Assembly (NCBI GenBank): GCA_965220315.1
Contig: CBDCPP010000001.1
Span: forward strand, 1 to 64,000
DNA from: JAPOXK01 sp965220315
Lineage (GTDB): Bacteria; Chloroflexota; Dehalococcoidia; Bin125
Length of the DNA stretch: 64,000 bases
Reading direction: 5' to 3'
Shown: positions 34,908 through 42,936 of the stretch, in pieces
Layout of the letters: the number at the start of each line of letters is the position of its first letter
Numbering within the stretch: the first letter of the stretch is position 1
Program-made: the position numbers and the translations under genes
The notes under the pieces: model-generated
What the model was told of the DNA's origin: nothing
What the model saw: only the letters and a program-made list of their open reading frames with translations
Databases searched by the model: none

Positions 34908-35291
34908 TCACTCAAAAACTCCTATGAATATAGGTTGTTTCGTTTATGTATGGCTTTTCCCCTCATTCTGTCTCCCATTCTTTGGTGGAATGAATAGGGA
35001 CCTGCGGGACTTTCTTGGTTGACGCGGCGGAGCTGTCATTCCTCGCTGGGGGAGCGGCGCAGCTCAGCATTTGGGCCGGCGTCACCATGCGCGGCCGGGG
35101 TTGCATCGTTGATCTGTTGCTTGCGGTAGGCGACCTCCCTCAAGTCTTACCAGCCGCATGGGCGTTCCCGCCCACTTCCGGTGCCTGGAACTGCCGGCAG
35201 CTCGTGCAAGGTAGTCCGGCCATGCTGGGCACCACCTCGCCCTGAGCCGCGGCTCAGGGGAAAAGGGGGAGATTCGGGGATCGGTGCCAGT
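34906..35291. other. Non-coding left end of the island
   Basis: About 385 bases without a believable gene. The first 80 bases are clearly AT-richer than the surroundings (CTCCTATGAATATAGG, TTTCGTTTATG). A 76-codon frame at 35015-35245 looks like chance: no Shine-Dalgarno and no recognisable motif. CTCAAAAACTCCTATGAATATAGG-like bases include a short inverted repeat CCTATgaATATAGG. Confidence 0.35.
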
Positions 35292-35978
35292 CTATGAGCC
35301 GGCGAGGCATGCTGGTTTGGTCACCATTGAAAAGACATCGGCATTAGCATCCGTCGGTGCGGAGGATGGAATCACACCACGGAGTTCGCTTCCGGCGCGT
35401 GAGGCATCGACACGAATCTGGAGCGCGTTGAGCAGCAGATTCATATCCTCACCTTCAGCGCTGTTGACCCAGTCGCGGATTGCATCACACATCCCCCGGA
35501 GTCTTTCTGAGTCGGGCAGTTCAGGAACCGTGGCCATGACTGGCTTCACTTGTTCGGCGAGGCGTTCTTGTTCCGCCCGGATCACTTGTTCCGCCCGGAT
35601 CACTTGTTCCGCCCGGATCAATAGTGTCTCACGTCGCAGGTGCAGCTCGTCGATCTCACCCAGCTGGAATAGCCGCAGCAGCCGGCTACGCTGCGCCTCC
35701 AGCTCGCCCAGGCGCCGCTTGGCCCCAGCTGCCTCGCTCTGTGGCGAACAAGCGGCCGTGCTTTGCCTTCGAATCTCCTCCATGACGATCTCCGGGCGAG
35801 CGAGTACTTCGCTGGCCGCGGCGCGCACGGCATCTTCCAGGCCATCTGCTCGCACGTACTTGGATTCACATCGATCGTGCTTCGATCCGGCGAAGGCAGC
35901 CCGGCAGCGGTAATAGCGGTACTTCTGGTGCAGGGTCTGGCCGACCATGGCCCGGCCGCACGCGCGGCTGTGCGCCAA
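35292..35978 (-). pseudogene. C-terminal fragment of a large serine recombinase
   Basis: The frame reads ACGRAMVGQTLHQKYRYYRCR, the zinc-ribbon of large serine recombinases (family CG-x-C-G-x-M), then KYVRADGLEDAVRAAASEVL and a long helix from about EIVMEEIRRQ through AKRRLGELEAQRSRLLRLFQLGEIDELHLRRE, the coiled coil of these enzymes. The catalytic Ser domain is missing; beyond about 35978 the sequence loses similarity and runs into the MmeI-like fragment on the other strand. One zinc ligand of the first pair appears lost. Three perfect 18-base repeats sit inside it. Confidence 0.65.
35568..35621 (+). repeat. Three perfect tandem 18-bp repeats
   Basis: The unit CTTGTTCCGCCCGGATCA occurs three times head to tail at 35568-35585, 35586-35603 and 35604-35621. 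On minus it encodes three copies of the hexapeptide VIRAEQ or near it in the coiled-coil part of the recombinase fragment. This is an in-frame slippage expansion. With no spacers it is not CRISPR. Confidence 0.9.
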
Positions 35979-36071
35979 CGCGTGGGCGGGCGTACTCATA
36001 TGCCCGGCCCGCGCTATCGCTGCTTCGCCGGGTACCATGACGAGGGAACGCTGCGTGTGACTGGGCACCAC

Positions 36072-36248
36072 ATGACCGCAACATCGACCCTTTCGGCCGC
36101 CGAGTTCGCCGCGAAATGGCGCGAGAACGCGCGCCGTGAGCGCGCGTCGGCGCAGGAGCACTTTATCGACCTCTGCCGGATGCTCGGTTTGCCCACGCCC
36201 AACGACCCACCGTCCAGCTCTGACTACACCTTTGAGGCGGGCGCGTGA
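36072..36248 (+). pseudogene. N-terminal fragment of an MmeI-like DNA methyltransferase
   Basis: From ATG 36072 the frame gives STLSAAEFAAKWRENARRE, then SAQEHFIDLCRMLGLPTPN and YTFEAGA, then a stop. This matches the first ~60 residues of large (900-1000 aa) MmeI/BREX-like class I DNA methyltransferases, which begin with F-x-x-kW-x-x-x-x-x-x-Er-x-x-Qs-HF-dLC-lLg-ptP and later YtFEkGa. The match ends exactly where the transposase coding sequence begins (about 36243), so the gene was cut there. Confidence 0.65.
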
Positions 36249-36976
36249 ACCACAAGCGGGTGGAGCGCCTCTGGCGCCAGGAGGGCCTCCGGGTGCCCCG
36301 CAAGCCGCGGCGCCGGCGGCGCCTCTGGGCGACCGACGGCTCCTGCACGCGGCGCCGCGCCGAGCGGCCGAACCACGTCTGGTCCTACGACTTCGTCAGC
36401 GAACGGACGCACGACGGTCGGCCACTGCGGTTGCTCACCATCGTGGACGAGCACACGCGGGAGTGCCTCAGCATCGATGTCGCGCGCCGCCTGCGGTCCG
36501 ACGGCGTCCTGGCGCGCCTCACGGAGCTCTTCGTGCGGCACGGTCCGCCCAGCTACCGGCGCTCGGACAACGGCCCCGAGTTCACGGCGACAGCGGTGCG
36601 GTCCTGGCTCCGCCGACTGGGCGTCACGACGCTCTTCATCGCACCCGGCAGTCCTTGGGAGAACGGCTACGTGGAATCACTCAACGGCAAGCTCCGCGAC
36701 GAGTGCCGCAACCCCGAGATCTTCACGACGCTCGCCGCGGCCCCGATCCTCATCGAACACGGACGCCCTGCGTCCCACCCGGTCCGCCCCCCCAGTGCCC
36801 TCGGCTCCCGCCCGCCTGCCCCGGAAGCCGTGGCGATCGAGCCGCCCCACCCGACCCCGGCGATCGACCGGAGGGTCCTGGCACTCACCTACGCCCTGGT
36901 ACAATCATCGAGGGCAGGTCACCGCCGCCTCCTCAAGCACGGATGGCGCAATCCGCTAATCCTTATGAGATGCTGA
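36242..36976 (+). pseudogene. IS3-family transposase (OrfB) remnant
   Basis: About 243 codons of a DDE transposase. It begins inside OrfB: NHKRVERLWRQEGLRVPRK lacks the usual preceding YGYRR part and has no OrfA. The catalytic triad is present: D in NHVWSYDFV, D in YRRSDNGPEF, E in SPWENGYVESLNGKLRDE. The end is decayed: LIEHGRPASHPVRPPSALG stands where the family has LI-x-x-WR-x-x-YN-x-vRPHSsLG. I could not find terminal inverted repeats. It is likely inactive. Confidence 0.75.
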
Positions 36977-37025
36977 TCGGTCCTCGCGACTCCTGCCCCG
37001 ACGCACCGATCCGGCTGAGCACGCC

Positions 37026-37604
37026 CTACGACCGTGGTTCCGTCCAGCTCTCCGAGAACGCCAGCGCGCAGGTACTGAACGGACGTCCCTCCCGTTCACG
37101 AGGCCAGGCCCGGCCCCGGGCCTGGACGCCGTTCCGGCTCAGACGCGTCCCCAGCGCTGGGACCAGGATTGTGCTCACGCCGTACTCCTTCTCGCCCGGC
37201 GTGGTGTGCAACAGCAACGGGTCGCCTAGGTCGTGCCACGTCAGCTGCACCTCGTCCTCAGACGAGAGCACCGTCTCCGTCCAGAACGATCGCACGTCGC
37301 CCGACTTCTCGAACACGGCGTCGATCACGGGGATCGCGACGTCCGCCGTCTCGGCATTGATCATTCCCTGCACCGTCGTTTGCAGCCAGCGCGCCAGTGC
37401 GATGTTGTCCGAGTAGATCCGCCACTGGTCCTCGGTCAGATCGCTCTTCAGGTACAGGACGTGCCCGGGACCCGTTGGGGAGAGGAGGATGCGCCAAAAG
37501 CTCGCCTCGCTCGTCGCGGGGCCGTCGTCGCTCTCGCTGAGGCGAATGAACGGGTTCTCACCCGTCAGGATCACGCGATTCGGGTCGACGGTCGGGCTCG
37601 GCAT
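37026..37604 (-). CDS. Hypothetical protein, 192 aa
   Basis: I do not recognise this protein. It reads as a well-formed soluble globular protein: NPFIRLSESDDGPATSEASFWRILLSP, DQWRIYSDNIALARWLQ, VIDAVFEKSGDVRSFWTETV and LTWHDLGDPLLLHTTPG, rich in Trp and acidic residues. The C-terminal 30 residues are Arg-rich and may be unrelated sequence read through after the original end. Its coding pattern (G/C at third positions) is good, unlike the flanks. It sits in the island between the transposase remnant and the type ISP pseudogene. Confidence 0.55.
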   Translation of the reverse strand: MPSPTVDPNRVILTGENPFIRLSESDDGPATSEASFWRILLSPTGPGHVLYLKSDLTEDQWRIYSDNIALARWLQTTVQGMINAETADVAIPVIDAVFEKSGDVRSFWTETVLSSEDEVQLTWHDLGDPLLLHTTPGEKEYGVSTILVPALGTRLSRNGVQARGRAWPREREGRPFSTCALAFSESWTEPRS

Positions 37605-37949
37605 GGTGTCCCCCTGGGCTGGCCTGCTAGCGGCGGCTATTGTAGGTCACGTGGCAGCAAGATTCGATCCACGGCGGCACTTGGACTGCACGACCGCGAG
37701 AGGCTCGCGGCGCTATTGAATCCCATCTGAGATGAGATTTGGACCATCGGAGCGGCAGTCCGATGGTCCTGCACCCAATCTCACGCCGGCCGTCGACCAG
37801 CGCGAACAGAGTCCCGAGAAGGATCAGAGAGGCAAGCTCGCGGTTGGAAGGGAACGGTTCGTCCACGACTCCAATTTAATCTGACGAACGGGTGTTCGAC
37901 TATCAGGTGGCACCAGGGCCACCGCCTCGCTCGCCCGAGGGCGAGCCAG
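37605..37949. other. Island gap without a clear gene
   Basis: About 345 bases with only short frames on both strands, none with a recognised motif. CATCTGAGATGAGATTTGG near 37725 and CCGATGGTCC near 37760 form imperfect inverted sequence (GGACCATCGG / CCGATGGTCC, 37740-37749 and 37759-37768), a possible remnant of a terminator or an IS end. Confidence 0.3.
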
Positions 37950-38240
37950 CTACCGGGGCTTCATCCCTCCGATTGGCCTCTGTGTATCCACGGCGATGGT
38001 GAGCGGGAACCTCTTCCGCAACCCGGCGTTGGAGGCGAAGTATGGTGGCCACCGTGGACCAGATGTCGGCCGACCGCGCGGCCCTGATGACCGGCTCCGT
38101 TCCGCTGAAGGCCGACACGGTGCTGCGGGACACCTCAATCTATTGCCGTCCACATCAGACCGCGTTCGCCCAACGCGATGCGCACCCTCTCGAATATCGA
38201 CCAGGGGATCGCGCGCTGCTTCTCGCCGAGCCAGGTCTTG
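37950..38240 (-). pseudogene. Possible frameshifted helix-turn-helix regulator remnant
   Basis: On minus, one frame reads IFERVRIALGERGLMWTAID and stops at 38135; the adjacent frame continues with SRSTVSAFSGTEPVIRAARSADIW. Joined, these resemble an XRE-type helix-turn-helix (R-x-alg-x-rGLtwt-iD-evsrSTVS-f). A one-base insertion or two-base loss near 38133-38138 would explain the break. The downstream part is not recognisable. Low confidence. Confidence 0.3.
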
Positions 38241-38427
38241 CGTCCTAGTCGGGCGACGTCACGGCACGGTGAGAGGACAGCCCAACGCGAGAGGGTTCCG
38301 TTTCGTTCCCGGCCTCGAAGATCTCGCGGGCGAGGACGCGGAAAAAGATCTCCTGAAATTCCGAGTCGTTCAGGTACCTGGTGACCGCGTTGGATATGCT
38401 GTGTGCCAGATCCCAGGAAGGACGCGC

Positions 38428-39578
38428 ATGGTCGCTGCCCTGAACGCCTACCGCCGCGAGCTGCGCAAGACCCGCGCCAGTGGACAGGCGACCGAGCACA
38501 GCTACCGACCCGCACTCAAGGCGCTGATCGAGGCACTGGGCGGCGCGGGCACGGAGGCAATCAACGAGCCCACGCACAGCGCCTACGGCGCGCCCGACTT
38601 CGTCGTCCAGCGCGGCGGCGTTCCGATTGGCCATATCGAGTGCAAGGACATCGGCGGAAACCTCGACGCCGCCGACGCGAGCGAGCAGTCCGACGCTACC
38701 GCGAGGCCCTGCCCAACCTGATCCTCACCGACTACCTAGAGTTCCGCTGGTACGCCGATGGCGAGCTACGCGAGACCGGGCGGCTTGGGCGGCCCGACGC
38801 CGGCATGAACATCGTGGGGGAGAGTGCTGGTCACGCGAATGTGCGGGCGTTGCTCGATGCGTTCTTCAACGCCGAGACTGTGGTGGTCGGCGACGCGGCC
38901 GATCTGGCGCGGCGGATGGCGGGCAAGACGCGGCTGCTGCGCGATGGCATCCGGTGCATCCTGGATGAGAATGACAACGGCGACGTCGGCGCACTGCGCG
39001 AACTGCTGGCGAGTTACCGCGAGGTGCTGATAAGCGACCTGGGAGCGGAGGAGTTCGCGGACTTGCAGGCGCAGACGGCGGCCTATGGCCTGTTCGCGGC
39101 GCGCTGCCTCCACGACGGGCCGCCAGAGGGGTTCACCCGTCAGACGGCCGTATTCGCGCAGACGACGCCCTTCCTGCGCGACGTCTTCGGGCGCATCGCC
39201 GGGCCGGCCACCGATCCGCGGATCGCATGGATCGTGGATGACCTCGCGCAGTTGCTCGGTCGGGCCGACATGGCAGCCATCCTCGAGGACTTCGGCCGCC
39301 GCACCAGACAAGAAGACCCGGTGGTGCACTTCTACGAGGATTTCCTCGCCGCCTACGACCCCAAGCTCCGTGAACTGCGCGGCGTCTACTACACGCCCGA
39401 GCCGGTCGCCTCCTACATCGTCCGCAGCGTCGACTCGCTGCTGCGCCGCAAATTTGGCCTCACCGACGGTCTCGCCGACACAACCACCGTCGAGGCCCAA
39501 GCGGCGAACGGGGAGACGCGTATGAGTCTCTGCGCTGGGGGCCAGCGGCTCGCCGGGCGTTGGGCATCCGTGCAGTAG
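38428..39578 (+). pseudogene. Type ISP restriction-modification enzyme, frameshifted and truncated
   Basis: ATG 38428 has AGGAAGG upstream. The frame reads ALNAYRRELRKTRASGQATE, HSYRPALKALIEALGG, then FVVQRGGVPIGHIECKDIG (nuclease-like core with the E-x-K of a PD-ExK site), up to ASEQ at 38687. Coding then continues in another frame as RRYREALPNLILTDYLEFRWY; restoring one C after 38687 gives an unbroken ASEQLRRYREALPNL. The second part runs through YYTPEPVASYIVRSVDSLLRRKFGL, just before the N6-methyltransferase domain, and loses similarity near 39515. The methyltransferase and specificity domains are gone. Confidence 0.75.
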
Positions 39579-39634
39579 TCATGGACCGCCCTCCTCGGTG
39601 TCAGGCTCGTGCCCGTGCGATGGAGGGCTCCCGA

Positions 39635-39868
39635 TCAACGAGAATGCCCGGCGCCCGGCGCGCGTTCGACCACGCGTGGCGCGGCGGGGTCAGTGGTAGG
39701 ACGGTGCGCGACCCACCGTTCGACGGCGTCTTCGGACCACGCCACGGCGCGGCGGCCGATCCGCACCGGGCGCGGGAACGTCCCTGCGGTCATCGCGGCG
39801 TAGAGCGTGGAGCGGGCGAGCCCGGTGCGGGCCTCGACTTCGGGGCGGCGGAGCAGGCGGTTTGCCAT
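39635..39868 (-). CDS. AlpA-family phage/ICE regulator (MerR-like HTH)
   Basis: A 77-aa protein starting at ATG 39868 after GGAGG. ANRLLRRPEVEARTGLARST, then LYAAMTAGTFPRPVRIGRRA and VAWSEDAVERWVAHR, is the AlpA pattern: a winged helix with L-r-x-x-ev-x-x-tGlsrsTiY-x-m-x-x-G-FP-pv-ig-r-avaW-x-x-ev-xW. AlpA-type proteins control integrase/excision in P4-like elements, which agrees with the integrase two genes upstream on the same strand. The C-terminal 20 residues (TDPAAPRVVERAPG) are an irregular tail. Confidence 0.8.
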   Translation of the reverse strand: MANRLLRRPEVEARTGLARSTLYAAMTAGTFPRPVRIGRRAVAWSEDAVERWVAHRPTTDPAAPRVVERAPGAGHSR

Positions 39869-39979
39869 CGCGGATCCTCCGGTTTCTGGGATGATCATCC
39901 CAAGAAGGCCCGAGGATGTCCTACTGAACAATCTCCAGGAATTGTTCCGTATTCCCTAGGCGAGCAACTCGGCGTCCCG

Positions 39980-40801
39980 TTACTTGTGCCGCTTGCCCGT
40001 CCAGACCGAGGCGACGGCGTTGTACGGTAGTTCCAGTACCTCGCCCACGATGCCGCAGCCGGATCGCTCTCTGTCCGAGCCATCGGCCTTTGTCGGGATC
40101 AGCCCGAGATCCTGCAGCACGTACACCGCCATGACAATGTGGGCATCGCGATTCATGTTCGTGGGGCGGCCCCCGCGACCCGCTGGTTTCTTGCCTGCCA
40201 GCGCGTCGGCGATCCACAGACGGAGATCGTGATGGAGCGGCTTGCCGGTTCGCAACTGGTCTATGGCGATCAGCCGGACCGCCTCATGGAAGACGGGCGC
40301 CACGGCCGCGGTGGCAATGAGGCTCCGCAGCATGTCCTCCTTGGCCGCGTCCCCGTCCTCGAGAGAGAGCCAGAACCGCGCGTGCCGTTGACCAGCTACC
40401 GGCGGTGCCGTGCGGGCTGGATCGAGCAGCGGGCGGACGATGGCCTGCGCTTGTTCGGAGGTGATGGCGGTGTCGGGATGAGCCTTGCGCTGCGCCAGGC
40501 AGCGGGCGTGCATCGCTCCGGCCCCGGTCGCGACGTATGCCCACAACGCCGCCTGAATCTTCGCTGTTTGCGTTCGTTGCGATTCTACGCTCTGGCAATC
40601 GCGGTAAGGACCGATGGCGGGCATCGCTCCGGCCTCGGTCGTGACGTACGCGCGCCACGCCGCTAGGATCTCCGCTGTTTGCGTTCGTGGCGAGGCCGAC
40701 AGGAAGGGCGCTAGCATCGGCGCGAACTCCCTGAGGATCTCGTCGGACACTTCCTTCCCGTAGCGATCAAACCACGATCGCGCCCCAGTCAGCTCATCCA
40801 T
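39980..40801 (-). CDS. Hypothetical island protein with internal repeat
   Basis: A 273-aa protein from ATG 40801, whose start overlaps the integrase stop; an ATG at 40822 is also possible. The N-terminal third has a 33-residue imperfect tandem duplication: RTQTAEILAAWRAYVTTEAG then RTQTAKIQAALWAYVATGAG. The C-terminus has PAGRGGRPTNMNRDAHIVMAV and VWTGKRHK, a form common in uncharacterised proteins beside integrases of P4-like elements. No catalytic motif is seen. Coupling to int suggests an element-borne function. Confidence 0.6.
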   Translation of the reverse strand: MDELTGARSWFDRYGKEVSDEILREFAPMLAPFLSASPRTQTAEILAAWRAYVTTEAGAMPAIGPYRDCQSVESQRTQTAKIQAALWAYVATGAGAMHARCLAQRKAHPDTAITSEQAQAIVRPLLDPARTAPPVAGQRHARFWLSLEDGDAAKEDMLRSLIATAAVAPVFHEAVRLIAIDQLRTGKPLHHDLRLWIADALAGKKPAGRGGRPTNMNRDAHIVMAVYVLQDLGLIPTKADGSDRERSGCGIVGEVLELPYNAVASVWTGKRHK

Positions 40802-41645
40802 GAGGATCCACTGGCGTCTCATCTCGCCCCGCCGCCGGGTTGAGGTAGGTCGCCCAATCGTCCATGAGCTGGCGGCGGCGCTCGAACAGGTCCGAGCGGG
40901 CGTAGGCGGCTTCCACTTTATTCCGAACCACATGCGCCAGCGCTGCTTCCGCCACCTCCCGTGGGGCAGTGGCGCACTCCCCGCACCAATCCCGGAAGCT
41001 CGACCGGAACCCGTGCGGCACGGCGGGGATGCCAAGTTCGCGCAACAGCTTGGAGAGGGTGTTATCGGACAGCTCTCCCCCGCGTACACTGGGAAACACC
41101 AAGCCGGAGCCGGCCGGGAGCTCCCGAGCAGCTTGCAGGACCTCCAGCGCCCGCGCCGCGAGCGGGACCCGGTGCTCGCGTCCCGCCTTCATGCGCGAGC
41201 CCGGCACGGTCCATGTCGCAGTATCCCAGTCGATCTCCTCCCAGCGCGCCCCCCGGACCTCGCCCGACCGGCAGGCGCTCAACACCAGCAACTCGAAACA
41301 CCGCTTGGCCGCCAGGGAGGCGTCCGATTCCCGCACCTGGACAATGGCCGCTCCCACCTCCGCGTGCGACAGGGCCCGTTGATGCTGCGGGGCGCCGTTG
41401 CGCTTCGGTAACGCCGCGCGGATCGCCTCGCCAGCGGGGTTGTCGCTGCGATACCCGTTGGCGACCGCCCATTGCATCACCGCCCCGATCCGCTGGCGCA
41501 CCCGGCGCGCGGTCTCGTGCCGGTCGTGCCAGATCGGCGTCAACACCGTCATGATGTCTGCCGTGCTCACGTCCGAGACCAGCCGCTTGCCGAGGTGCGG
41601 ATACACATAAGTGCGTAGCGACGATTCCCACCCTCTCCGCCACAC
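40794..41645 (-). pseudogene. P4-type tyrosine integrase lacking its N-terminus
   Basis: The frame encodes SSLRTYVYPHLGKRLVSDVS, the core-binding domain start of P4-like integrases, then TADIMTVLTPIWHDRHETA and the catalytic domain: Arg in LVLSACRSGEVRGARWEEID, the K region VPGSRMKAGREHRVPL, HGFRSSFRDW (H-x-x-R), and Tyr in EAAYARSDLFERRRQLM. About 120 N-terminal residues are missing. The first codons (GTG TGG CGG AGA GGG TGG) are the reverse complement of a tRNA-Ser 3' end, so the integrase was joined there. It is presumably inactive for integration. Confidence 0.8.
41622..41644 (+). repeat. Partial copy of tRNA-Ser 3' end (right attachment site)
   Basis: CGATTCCCACCCTCTCCGCC-A repeats the T-arm and acceptor end of the tRNA-Ser genes: 17 exact bases against tRNA-Ser(CGA), 21 of 23 against tRNA-Ser(GGA). 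It lies at the edge of the island and forms the first codons of the truncated integrase. Confidence 0.75.
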
Positions 41646-41859
41646 TTGCCCGCTGCTTATTCCTGCGCCCCTGAAACGACCGCCTTGGTTAGAGCGCGCA
41701 GCCGCTCGGCGGCCGCTGCAAGTGCCCGCCGTCAGCTACTGGATGGACTCTCGTCCCAAGGGCTGGCGACGCCCTGCGCTTTCTGTGAAGCTCTCCGCTC
41801 CTCGGAAACGCGCACAAGCGTGGAGCGGCGTGCGTTCAAGCTATCGTGCTCGGACACGT

Positions 41860-42741
41860 TCAAAGGCGCGCGGTTGGAGACTTCGTCGCCGCTGCGGCGT
41901 CGAAATCGATAGGCGCATGCCCTATCAGCTCCGTGTCCTTGGGCAGTCTGCGGCGCATGATCCGGATCGCTTCTTCGTTGTTGTCGATCAAGACGAACCC
42001 GCGATCGAGCCGGGCGCAGACGGCTCCCGTGGTGCCCGAGCCGGCGAAGCAGTCCAGCACGACAGATCCCGCTGAACTCGACGCCCGGACGATCCGCTCG
42101 ATGAGAGGCTCCGGCTTCTGCGTTGGATACCCCGTCTTCTCTCTGCTCCCGGGCGCGACGATCGTATGCCACCACGTATCGGTGGGCAGCTTGCCCTTGG
42201 CCGCCTTCTCCGCCCCCACCAGCCCCGGCGCCATGTATGGAATCCGATCGATGTCGTCTCGGTTGAACGTGTACCGCTGCGGGTCTTTCACGTAGAGCAG
42301 AATATTGTCGTGCTTGGCCGGCCAGCGGCGCTTGGGCCGCCCTCCGTAGTCGTAGGCCCAGATGATCTCGTTCAAGAAACAGTCGCGCCCGAAGATCTGG
42401 TCGAGCAAGACCTTGCAGTAGTGCACCTCGCGATAGTCGATGTGGAAATAGAGCGAGCCGCTGTCGGAGAGGACGCGCTTGATCTCCATGAGACGCGGCT
42501 CCAAGAACTCCAGGAAGCCGTCGAACTGATCGCGAAACCGGCTTTTGGAGAGCTGTTCGCTGCGGTAGCGTTTTCCCTGGAATCCGACGCGATCCCCGTT
42601 GTCGTCTCTGACCGTTCGCAGCCGCGTCCGCGTCTGCCAGCCACCGGTATTGAACGGTGGATCGATGTAGACCAATTCGGCCAGGCCGCTCGGGATCTCT
42701 CGCAGGATCGGGAGGTTGTCGCCGAAGTAGATCTTTTGCAC
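41860..42741 (-). CDS. Orphan DNA methyltransferase (beta class, N4-C or N6-A)
   Basis: A 293-aa site-specific DNA methyltransferase from GTG 42741. Motif IV DPPFNTGG is near the N-terminus (VYIDPPFNTGG) and motif I CFAGSGTTGAVC near the C-terminus, the beta-class order. Motif X-like TGYPTQKPEPLIERIV precedes motif I, as in MboII/RsrI-type enzymes. The part between (GRPKRRWPAKHDNILLYVKD) holds the target-recognition region. No restriction endonuclease gene is adjacent, so it may be solitary or left over from the neighbouring island. DPPF is used by both N4-cytosine and N6-adenine enzymes. Confidence 0.85.
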   Translation of the reverse strand: MQKIYFGDNLPILREIPSGLAELVYIDPPFNTGGWQTRTRLRTVRDDNGDRVGFQGKRYRSEQLSKSRFRDQFDGFLEFLEPRLMEIKRVLSDSGSLYFHIDYREVHYCKVLLDQIFGRDCFLNEIIWAYDYGGRPKRRWPAKHDNILLYVKDPQRYTFNRDDIDRIPYMAPGLVGAEKAAKGKLPTDTWWHTIVAPGSREKTGYPTQKPEPLIERIVRASSSAGSVVLDCFAGSGTTGAVCARLDRGFVLIDNNEEAIRIMRRRLPKDTELIGHAPIDFDAAAATKSPTARL

Positions 42742-42936
42742 GGCGCGAGCCTAGCAGCCCCCAGGGCTTGCGGCAGGTTCACTGCCACCGTAATGCTGCT
42801 GAGTCCTGCTAGCGCGCTTCCAACAGCCGTGCCGGGGCGCTGTCACTGCCGGGTCGATGCCTGCCGTCGTCCTCATCCGGCATCCGTTCGCGATCGGTAG
42901 CCAGAACAGCGGCAGCGCACGGCAGCACCTTGCTCG

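Larger units (their letters stand above)
34906..41644. mobile_element. Decayed tRNA-Ser genomic island
   Basis: A 6.7-kb segment between tRNA-Ser(GGA) and a copy of the tRNA-Ser 3' end. It contains a truncated tyrosine integrase, an AlpA-like regulator, a serine recombinase fragment, an IS3-type transposase remnant and pieces of two restriction-modification genes, mostly broken. Housekeeping genes resume on both sides. The integrase itself is cut at the right end, so the island should be immobile. Confidence 0.65.

Noticed and set aside
35015..35245. 76-codon open frame after the tRNA genes
   Set aside because: No Shine-Dalgarno, no motif, and its composition does not differ from non-coding sequence nearby.
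35568..35621. Tandem repeats as a CRISPR array
   Set aside because: Units are 18 bp and directly adjacent with no spacers, and they lie in a coding frame.
36136..37416. 426-codon plus-strand open frame across the transposase remnant
   Set aside because: It is a Pro/Arg/Ala-rich shadow in another frame of the transposase and of the minus-strand hypothetical gene.
40794..41645. Integration-dependent integrase (attP inside int) with the other half at the left end
   Set aside because: The region right of tRNA-Ser(GGA) was read on minus for an integrase N-terminus; only short frames with stops are present.
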